Source: Ignavibacteriota bacterium (lineage in GTDB: Bacteria > Bacteroidota > Ignavibacteria > UBA10030 > SZUA-254). Taken from it: DNA of 64,000 nucleotides. Location: NCBI GenBank assembly GCA_016212665.1, contig JACREZ010000016.1, positions 248,001-312,000 of the forward strand, in the 5' to 3' direction. The notes below the pieces were generated by a model, which saw nothing but the letters and a program-made list of their open reading frames with translations, made no database searches and had not been told where the DNA came from. Positions 49,724-56,640 of this stretch are shown in pieces; within the stretch, counting starts at the first letter, position 1; every line of letters begins with the position of its first letter. The position numbers and the translations under genes were made by a program.

Positions 49724-51445
49724 ATGAAACATCAAATAGAAAACAGACAACAGCGCTACACTATAATAGTGCTTCTCATTGCAACAACGCTCGTTGCTTT
49801 CATCAATATTTTCGAGAGCGAGTTCATCAAGTTTGATGACACAGGATATGTGTTGAACAATCGTCAGGTGCAATCGGGGCTGACTGGCGAAACAATCAAA
49901 TGGGCATTTCAAACAAATCAGCAAAGCAACTGGCATCCGCTAACATGGCTCTCGCTTGCGGCTGATTACTCGATGTACGGGTTGAGCGCGAAGGGATTTC
50001 ATACCACGAATTTGTTGCTTCATATACTGAACAGTGTCTTGCTATTTCTCGTGTTCGAGCGGATGACGAAATCGTTGTGGCAGAGCGCGTTCGTGGCGTT
50101 CGTGTTTGCGCTTCATCCGCTTCATGTGGAATCTGTCGCATGGGTTTCCGAGCGTAAGGATGTTTTATCGTCTCTCTTTTGGATATTGACGATGGGAGCG
50201 TATGTATTGTATGCTGAATCCGAAAATAAAAAATATTTTTACTTTACGATTCTCTTCTTTGCTTTGGGATTGCTTGCAAAGCCGATGTTGGTAACGCTAC
50301 CGTTTGTCTTGTTGTTACTGGATTATTGGCCCCTTCAACGACTCAGGCTCGGTGAAGCACTGCCGGTACGTGGCAAAAAGAACATGAGCAAATCATTTGT
50401 TGATTTAGCAAAAGAGAAAATTCCATTCTTTCTGTTATCGCTCATATCAAGCATCATCACAGTCATAGTTCAGGATAAAGGAAGGTCGGTTGTTGAATCG
50501 ATGGTGATTCCAATGAATGAACGATTGGCAAATGCGGTGGTGTCGTATGTTCAATATTTAAAACTGACATTGTTCCCAAGCGGACTTGCAATTTTTTATC
50601 CTCACCCGGAAAATTCAATAAGTATTCTCTTGATTCTTGGCTCAATCATCATTCTTGTCGGAGTGAGTGTGCTTGTGTGGAAGTTAAAGAGAAACCATCC
50701 GTATTTGTTTACCGGTTGGTGTTGGTTTCTCGGGACGCTTGTACCGGTCATCGGAATCGTTCAGGTCGGGATGCAGGCAATGGCAGATAGGTACATGTAC
50801 ATTCCGTTGATTGGAGTTTCAGTAATGATTGCTTTTGCAGGGACGTCTTTGTTGAAGGAAAGCAATCGCAAGTTGCTTACAATCTTTTTTGTACTTGTGG
50901 TTGGAGCGATGATGTCGGCAACGTACATGCAGACGGGGAAATGGAAAAACAGCAAGACATTGTTTGAACACACACTTGCCGTAACATCTGATAATTATCT
51001 CGCTCACCATATTCTCGGAACGGTTGCACTTGGTTCAGGAAAGACAAGCGATGCAATTTCTCATTTCCGCGAAGTAATACGCATCATGCCGACATATGAG
51101 CAGACATACAATAATCTTGGTGTTGCGTTTGCACGGATAGGGAATCTGGTTGAGGCAGAAAAGAGTTGGCGACGCGGATTGGAACTTGCCCCTACTGCCG
51201 ACATGTATTCTAATTTAGGAAATCTGTATCTCTCGCAAGGGAAGGAAAGTGAAGCGAGTCGGGAATTGCAAAATGCGTTGCGGATGAATCCGAATCATAT
51301 TGAGGCGCATTTTAATTATGGACATGTGTTGGCGAGGACAGGAAAATTTAAAGAAGCAAGGTTCCAATTTGAGGAGGTGCTTCGGTTAGCGCCTGGATAT
51401 CAAGCGGCAAAGGAAGCATTGCAGAGATTAGAGAATGTAAAGTGA
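49724..51445 (+). CDS. TMTC-like polytopic membrane protein with C-terminal TPR repeats
   Basis: 573 residues from the ATG at 49724; the frame extends to 49631, but that part is repeat DNA. About ten membrane helices fill residues 10-400, with the sequence style of the PMT/TMTC glycosyltransferase superfamily: an early acidic loop 'IKFDDTGYVLNN', 'NWHPLTWLSLAADYSMYGL', 'ALHPLHVESVAWVSERKDVL', 'LLAKPMLVTLPFVLLLLDYW'. Residues about 425-570 hold four TPR units ('TYEQTYNNLGVAFARIGNLV', 'TADMYSNLGNLYLSQGKES', 'IEAHFNYGHVLARTGKFKEA'). By analogy it may transfer mannose or another sugar from a lipid carrier to exported proteins; this is inference. It runs 14 bp ahead of the next glycosidase-like gene. 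Confidence 0.8.
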   Translation: MKHQIENRQQRYTIIVLLIATTLVAFINIFESEFIKFDDTGYVLNNRQVQSGLTGETIKWAFQTNQQSNWHPLTWLSLAADYSMYGLSAKGFHTTNLLLHILNSVLLFLVFERMTKSLWQSAFVAFVFALHPLHVESVAWVSERKDVLSSLFWILTMGAYVLYAESENKKYFYFTILFFALGLLAKPMLVTLPFVLLLLDYWPLQRLRLGEALPVRGKKNMSKSFVDLAKEKIPFFLLSLISSIITVIVQDKGRSVVESMVIPMNERLANAVVSYVQYLKLTLFPSGLAIFYPHPENSISILLILGSIIILVGVSVLVWKLKRNHPYLFTGWCWFLGTLVPVIGIVQVGMQAMADRYMYIPLIGVSVMIAFAGTSLLKESNRKLLTIFFVLVVGAMMSATYMQTGKWKNSKTLFEHTLAVTSDNYLAHHILGTVALGSGKTSDAISHFREVIRIMPTYEQTYNNLGVAFARIGNLVEAEKSWRRGLELAPTADMYSNLGNLYLSQGKESEASRELQNALRMNPNHIEAHFNYGHVLARTGKFKEARFQFEEVLRLAPGYQAAKEALQRLENVK

Positions 51446-51459
51446 CTTCAGGAGAGATG

Positions 51460-53658
51460 ATGAAAAAAATCCGACCACTGAAATATTTAGAACGAACCGA
51501 CAAATGGTATCTCGGCGGCGGCAACCGTTTGATTTGGACACCGACCTTTCCTGTCTGGCTTGATTATCCCGGCTTCTGGGATAAAGCGCACTATTATAAT
51601 TATTCGATTGAACCGGTGTTTACATGGACGATTCTTTCGGAAGATGGAGATGAGATTTCTTTACGAGCGGAAAGTAGGAAATGGAATCCATCGAAACTGG
51701 TTACTTGGTTCGAGGTTCGAGGTTCGGGGTTTGACAAAGCGATTAACGATTTTCACCCGCCAAAGGCGGGCAAGGGATTCACGATTCACGAAACGAAGTG
51801 TTGTTTACCAAACGACGTGCTTGCATCAGTCGTTCATATCAAGAACACATCAAACAAAAAAAGAACATTGACATTTGTTGCGTGGACGATTCAACCGAGT
51901 CAACCATCAACAAAAACAACATGGATTGAGGATGTTGAGGTGAAGAAGGGAATTATTTCATTCACAAAACATCTCCATCGCTCCAATGCTCCAATACTCC
52001 CCGTTGCATGTTCGTTCGCACTCAACAAAAAAGTAGAATCAAGTTCAATCAACCTCAGCGAAGGTTCGGTGATACAACCTCACTGGAAGTTGACACCGTT
52101 TGCAGAGAAACTCCGGAACGGGAAACTTCAGAATGATGTAAAGTTGAACGGAGTGACGGATGATGGATTGATGTTTATGGCTTTGCAAACGAGCGTTGAG
52201 CTCGGAGCGCTGAGCAGTGAGGATGTTGGTGTTTTCTTTGCAGCCGCACCAACAAAAACTATTGTAAAGAAAAGCATCTCGGTTGCAGTTACATTGAAAG
52301 ATCCGGTCAAAGCAAGTGAGAAAAACTGGAATGATTACTTTTTGACTGTCCCATATTTTCATTGTTCGGATGAATACGTTACAAAATATTATTGGTATCG
52401 CTGGTACGGATTGAAATTGAATACAATTGATGTAAAGGAAGGAAATTACAAACATCCGTTTGTGTGTGAAGGGATTGATTATTTCCGTGCGCCGATTTCA
52501 TACAGCGCGCCATGTCATATGTTAGAAAATCGTTGGTTGAAAAATCCGAGACTTGCGCAAGGAAGTTTGTTGACATTCCTTAGCAATCAAAGAGAAGATG
52601 GAGGATTTCGCGGGTATATTGATGTGAATTACTACAGACAGGAAATGTTTTATCATGCAAATTGGGGAATGGCATTGAGAGAACTTCGCGCACTTCATCC
52701 TGATGTGAAATTTTTGAAGCAAGTCTATCCAGGGTTGAAAAAATATGTTGAGTATTTCGATCGCGAACGAGATGCAGAACAAAGCGGATTGTACGATATT
52801 GACAATCACTACGAAACAGGACAGGAGTATATGCACCGTTATCTTGCAGTTGATAAGAATGCAGATAAAGATAATTGGGGAGAAGTGTTTCGGTTGAAAG
52901 GCGTTGATTTTACTGTCTATATTTATGAGTTGAAGAAAAGGCTTGCGTGGATTGCTACTATCTTGAAGCGGAGTGATGGTGAAGTGGAGTATTGGAGTAA
53001 TGGAGCATTGGAGATAAAGCGAGCGGTGTTGGAAAAGATGTGGGACAAGAATGAGCAAATGTTTTTTGATGTGAATCCGAAAACGGGAAAGAGAACGAAC
53101 GTGAAAGCGGCGACGTGTTTTTATCCGTACATGACTGATATTGTTGACGAGTCTCATATTGCGGGTTTAAAATCTCATCTGCTGAATTCTAAAGAATTTT
53201 GGACAGAATTTCCGGTTCCTTCATCCAGTGTGGATGACAAGTATTTCAATGCAGAAGCAGAGTGGAAGGGGAAGCGAATGAACTGTCCGTGGAACGGAAG
53301 AGTGTGGCCCATGACGAACAGCCACATTGCAGAAGCATTAGCGCAAACTGCACTACGGTTCAATGATGATGAACTAAAAGCAAAGGCAGTTGAGTTTATT
53401 TCTCTATTTATTCGGATGATGTTCTTTGATGGTGATGTAACGCGACCGAATTGTTTCGAGCATTACAATCCATTAACGGGTAAACCAAGTACCTATCGCG
53501 GCGTGGATGATTATCAGCACTCGTGGATTATTGACTTGATACTAAAGTATGTCGTCGGGATAAGGATTGTAGAAAATGAAATTGTCTATGAACCTTTACC
53601 TTTTAATTTAGACAACTGTGTTTTTCATGGAAAAGGATTGAAGAAACATCGTAGATGA
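51460..53658 (+). CDS. Cytoplasmic (alpha/alpha)6 glycoside hydrolase-like protein (GH63/MGH1-like)
   Basis: 732 residues from the ATG at 51460, with AGGAG five bases upstream; the adjacent ATG at 51457 is also possible. No signal peptide. Residues about 20-270 form a beta-sandwich N domain ('TDKWYLGGGNRLIWTPTFPV'). About 300-690 form the (alpha/alpha)6 barrel with 'ENRWLKNPRLAQGSLLTFLS', 'YHANWGMALRELRALHPDVK', 'DNHYETGQEYMHRYLAVD', 'CPWNGRVWPMTNSHIAEALA' and 'HYNPLTGKPSTYRGVDDYQH'. These resemble mannosylglycerate hydrolase/GH63 enzymes, where an Asp and a late Glu act in catalysis; the exact residues are not assigned. It may process imported oligosaccharides. Bases 51706-51770 carry a simple repeat and a small palindrome inside the coding frame. 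Confidence 0.78.
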   Translation: MKKIRPLKYLERTDKWYLGGGNRLIWTPTFPVWLDYPGFWDKAHYYNYSIEPVFTWTILSEDGDEISLRAESRKWNPSKLVTWFEVRGSGFDKAINDFHPPKAGKGFTIHETKCCLPNDVLASVVHIKNTSNKKRTLTFVAWTIQPSQPSTKTTWIEDVEVKKGIISFTKHLHRSNAPILPVACSFALNKKVESSSINLSEGSVIQPHWKLTPFAEKLRNGKLQNDVKLNGVTDDGLMFMALQTSVELGALSSEDVGVFFAAAPTKTIVKKSISVAVTLKDPVKASEKNWNDYFLTVPYFHCSDEYVTKYYWYRWYGLKLNTIDVKEGNYKHPFVCEGIDYFRAPISYSAPCHMLENRWLKNPRLAQGSLLTFLSNQREDGGFRGYIDVNYYRQEMFYHANWGMALRELRALHPDVKFLKQVYPGLKKYVEYFDRERDAEQSGLYDIDNHYETGQEYMHRYLAVDKNADKDNWGEVFRLKGVDFTVYIYELKKRLAWIATILKRSDGEVEYWSNGALEIKRAVLEKMWDKNEQMFFDVNPKTGKRTNVKAATCFYPYMTDIVDESHIAGLKSHLLNSKEFWTEFPVPSSSVDDKYFNAEAEWKGKRMNCPWNGRVWPMTNSHIAEALAQTALRFNDDELKAKAVEFISLFIRMMFFDGDVTRPNCFEHYNPLTGKPSTYRGVDDYQHSWIIDLILKYVVGIRIVENEIVYEPLPFNLDNCVFHGKGLKKHRR

Positions 53659-53765
53659 ACCGTGATTGGGATTCAATGGCGACTTCAAACATGATTAAAC
53701 ACCATCAATCCGTTTATTTGCAAACAAACATCCTGCCATAAACCGGTAATTCGTATCAGGAAAGC

Positions 53766-53805
53766 ATCGGGAAATTCCTTACAGTAGCATAGGGAATTTC
53801 CTGAT
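53766..53805. repeat. Long-stem hairpin overlapping the upstream edge of a promoter
   Basis: ATCGGGAAATTCCTT pairs with AGGGAATTTCCTGAT through 15 positions with two G-T wobbles, loop of 10. No T run follows, so termination is doubtful. It abuts the TTGACA box at 53805 and could be an operator or the end of the upstream transcript. Confidence 0.55.
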
Positions 53806-53833
53806 TGACATTTTCCTAATCTCGTTGTATCTT
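53805..53833 (+). promoter_or_regulatory. Sigma-70-type promoter P1 of the TonB-receptor operon
   Basis: TTGACA (53805-53810), exactly 17 bp, TATCTT (53828-53833). It would give a leader of about 265 bases before the first gene. Confidence 0.7.
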
Positions 53834-54020
53834 GTTACAAGAGAAAATATCTAAGTAAAACTTAGGAGACAAAGTATACTGAAACGCATAGTTTATTTGA
53901 TATAGAGTTCATCCGATAAATCGACAAGGTGATTTGCAAAAAGGAATGAATTCCAAAGAGAAAATTGTAGAACCATTTGCAGAATAGAAGAATCGAACGC
54001 TATAATTAAGTAAATGATAT

Positions 54021-54049
54021 TTGTCACCAAACCATTTTTTTTGTATAAT
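54021..54049 (+). promoter_or_regulatory. Sigma-70-type promoter P2 of the TonB-receptor operon
   Basis: TTGTCA (54021-54026), exactly 17 bp, consensus TATAAT (54044-54049). The start would be near 54056, about 52 bases ahead of the ATG at 54108. Confidence 0.75.
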
Positions 54050-54107
54050 AGTTTAACGAAGTATCTACATACTATCAGAAGTTTTTCAAACCTTTAATAG
54101 ATTACAC

Positions 54108-54701
54108 ATGAAACGAGTTAACATCCAACCGATAATCCTTATTGGAATATTGTCAATTCTTTTACTGTTCATCAATAGTTGTGAACAATATGAATATGCC
54201 TCCCCGGCCCCCGGAATCCTTGAAATTCGCTTGAAAACAAAGTCAGACCAAATAGCGTTTAGCGGGCTCAACAATTTTGTTATGTCTGTTACCGAGGTTA
54301 AAGCGGTGAGGAATGACGATGCAAAGTTGAATGTCTATCAAGATTTGAGAGCTATCAGAAGAGAGAATTCTACCTATAATATTTTACAGCCTGCCGCAAG
54401 AGATTCAAATTTAGTTATTGGACAGACATATGCTCCCCCAGGAGATTTTGCCGGTATCAATATCTTGATGAAACCTCAGGGAGATTTGGTCTTAGATGGG
54501 TACAGAAATATTCCTGTTGTAAAACCACCAGAAAATCCAACGCTCGACGTTACATTACAATTCAGGAAATCATTTTCGATCGAAGCGGATAGGACAACGG
54601 TAGTGACACTAACGATAGATGTAGATTCATCGTTAGTCAGAGGTGCGGATGAATATTATTTCTACCCGTACTATTTTATTTCTTCTATTAAGACATATTA
54701 A
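54108..54701 (+). CDS. DUF4382-like lipoprotein
   Basis: 197 residues. Lipoprotein signal peptide with lipobox LLFINSC (Cys25). The mature part begins with 'GILEIRLKTKSDQIAFSGLN', has 'NFVMSVTEVKAVRND' and ends 'VTLTIDVDSSLVRGADEYYF', the strand order seen in DUF4382 proteins ('..G.l.v.ltD.p......v.v.i..v.v'). Probably anchored in the outer or inner membrane; function unknown. First gene after two promoters, and 41 bp ahead of the next gene. No ribosome site. Confidence 0.7.
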   Translation: MKRVNIQPIILIGILSILLLFINSCEQYEYASPAPGILEIRLKTKSDQIAFSGLNNFVMSVTEVKAVRNDDAKLNVYQDLRAIRRENSTYNILQPAARDSNLVIGQTYAPPGDFAGINILMKPQGDLVLDGYRNIPVVKPPENPTLDVTLQFRKSFSIEADRTTVVTLTIDVDSSLVRGADEYYFYPYYFISSIKTY

Positions 54702-54742
54702 GATTTTCAGACGAAGCGGATTCACTATAAGTTTAGAAAAAT

Positions 54743-56626
54743 ATGAAAAGAATACTTTTACTCGGAATCTTCATTTTTAGTTTACTGTCCATATTGGGTA
54801 TGGATTGCGAAGGCGATGGCAATGTTTACCAGAACAGTCCTCCTATAGCGCGACTATCAAATATTCCACCAACGAATATTGTGTCCAATATCTCGAACCC
54901 TGTCATTACTCTCTCTTGGGTTGGTGATGACCCTGACGGATACATTACGGCATATAAATATCGTTGGAGTTTTACAAATACACATGGGAATGTCACGGAC
55001 ACGTTATTAAAGTCGTGGTACACAATCCTAAATATTCGATACGGAACAGGTACCGCCGCTCTTGCATTGATGATTGATACGACATATAGTAATAGTGAAC
55101 TCTTGGCGCCAAAAGTCTATAAGTATTTTGCAAATTTGAATCCAAAGGATGGAGTTGATTTGACACCGGCATTTAAAGAGGCTCTGTACAGAGGAGATAC
55201 GGTGTTGATTGAAGGTGTTCGTGTGTATGCATCAAACCCTGATTCTACAATTGAACAAGCAACAGGAACAAGAATTGTAAAGCGCTTTCCTGTGCATGAG
55301 AATTCTAACAGTGGGACATTTATTTTCGATTCTCAAGATAGTTTGAACTATCATGAATTTGAAATTCGTGCTATTGATAATCTTGGGACCGTTGGCGCTC
55401 CCGCGACTGTCGAATTTGTTACTCCGAGAATTAGTGCACCTAACACCTATATCGTTTCATCCCCACAGGATACATCATTCATTCTCGATCGTGCCACTGC
55501 TACATTCACCGGGCTTGAATTTTCGTTTAATGCCTACGATGTCAATAGTCGTACAAGAGAATATCAATGGGTAGTTGACAAGGACAAGTGGGTAGAAAAT
55601 AATCAACCCATTCCGTGGTCTCCATGGAGTGAGCGAACTGAAGCGTTGGTTAATGCTTCTCATTTTCATCCAAGTATCAAATACGATATCAGGCATACAT
55701 TCCACGTTCGTGCGAGAAATGAATTTGGTTCGATTGATACATTAGGATTGTTTTGGTATCCGGTGTACAATACGACATTAGACAGTATAGTACGATGGGA
55801 TACGACAAGAGCAAATGTTGATTTTTATACAATCTATCCTGACTTTATGAAGCCGGGATATCAGAAAAAAACGCTTCTTCTGAATTTCTCATATGAATAT
55901 AAAGAACCCGAGATTAGTCCTGCTTATCCCACCTACGCGACACTGAATTCTTTCTACGAAAGTATCATGGCTGATGCTGGGATGACCGGAAAGTACAAAC
56001 TACATCTCTCGAAAAAAGAGGGTTTTCCTCAACAGAGCGAATTAGGAAAATACAGTAGTATCGTGTTGTTCGCCGATGTAACAAGTTCGTTTGGGAAATG
56101 GGATGACCTTGTTCCAAATGCTTCTGTTGATACAAATCTCTCTTTTTTAGGTAAAAAAGCACAGGCGGTAATTAATTACTGTCGGATTGGGGGACGAATG
56201 ATCTGGAGTACAAAGAATGTAGGACTGGGCCTCAATGTTAATATTCAAGAACAACAAATTTTTCCTAGATTATTTCATGCAGATTTATTGAGGGATACTA
56301 TTTTTCATAACCCACCTCCGGGTTTTATTGGACCTCGTGGTTTACTTGGTTATCCCGATGCATCATTAGACAGCTCAAAGCTAGATCCGGCATGGAATGG
56401 AAGGTTACCTGAAGTGTGGCTTGTGCGACCAATCGGATTTGGCGAACGAATTTACCAATTTGATCATGCAACGGATAGTTTCCTCGCTGAGAACTTTGAT
56501 ATCGGTGTTCGGTATGAGGGTGTCACGTTTAGTAATATTCTCTTGGGATTCCCTCTCTACTATATGAAACAAGCCGATGCCGCCCTTGTGTTGAAGGCAG
56601 CATTAGATGATATTGAAGCACGTTAA
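54743..56626 (+). CDS. Large exported protein of unknown function in the TonB-receptor operon
   Basis: 627 residues. The N terminus is a signal peptide (MKRILLLGIFIFSLLSILGM) followed by Cys22, but Asp precedes that Cys, so the lipobox is poor and lipidation is uncertain. Residues about 35-290 contain two FN3/cadherin-like sandwich modules ('ITLSWVGDDPDGYITAYKYR', 'YHEFEIRAIDNLGTVGAPA', 'FSFNAYDVNSRTREYQWVVD', 'IRHTFHVRARNEFGSIDTLG'). The last 270 residues include 'GKKAQAVINYCRIGGRMIWS' and 'PEVWLVRPIGFGERIYQFDH', resembling a glutamine-amidotransferase-like (GATase/DUF4159-type) fold without an identifiable active site. It starts 41 bp after the lipoprotein and ends 14 bp before the TonB receptor. 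Confidence 0.7.
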   Translation: MKRILLLGIFIFSLLSILGMDCEGDGNVYQNSPPIARLSNIPPTNIVSNISNPVITLSWVGDDPDGYITAYKYRWSFTNTHGNVTDTLLKSWYTILNIRYGTGTAALALMIDTTYSNSELLAPKVYKYFANLNPKDGVDLTPAFKEALYRGDTVLIEGVRVYASNPDSTIEQATGTRIVKRFPVHENSNSGTFIFDSQDSLNYHEFEIRAIDNLGTVGAPATVEFVTPRISAPNTYIVSSPQDTSFILDRATATFTGLEFSFNAYDVNSRTREYQWVVDKDKWVENNQPIPWSPWSERTEALVNASHFHPSIKYDIRHTFHVRARNEFGSIDTLGLFWYPVYNTTLDSIVRWDTTRANVDFYTIYPDFMKPGYQKKTLLLNFSYEYKEPEISPAYPTYATLNSFYESIMADAGMTGKYKLHLSKKEGFPQQSELGKYSSIVLFADVTSSFGKWDDLVPNASVDTNLSFLGKKAQAVINYCRIGGRMIWSTKNVGLGLNVNIQEQQIFPRLFHADLLRDTIFHNPPPGFIGPRGLLGYPDASLDSSKLDPAWNGRLPEVWLVRPIGFGERIYQFDHATDSFLAENFDIGVRYEGVTFSNILLGFPLYYMKQADAALVLKAALDDIEAR

Positions 56627-56640
56627 TAAAGGATAAAATA

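Larger units (their letters stand above)
53659..54107 (+). other. 449-bp regulatory gap ahead of the TonB-receptor operon
   Basis: No gene is supported. It holds a 15-bp-stem hairpin (53766-53805), two good promoter sequences (entries below), and between them a leader of about 200 bases with a small hairpin CTAAG-TAAAA-CTTAG near 53852-53866. A control role for this leader is possible but not shown. Confidence 0.6.

Noticed and set aside
52522-53157. 211-codon antisense frame in the 51460-53658 gene
   Set aside because: Shadow of a supported coding region with no independent signals.
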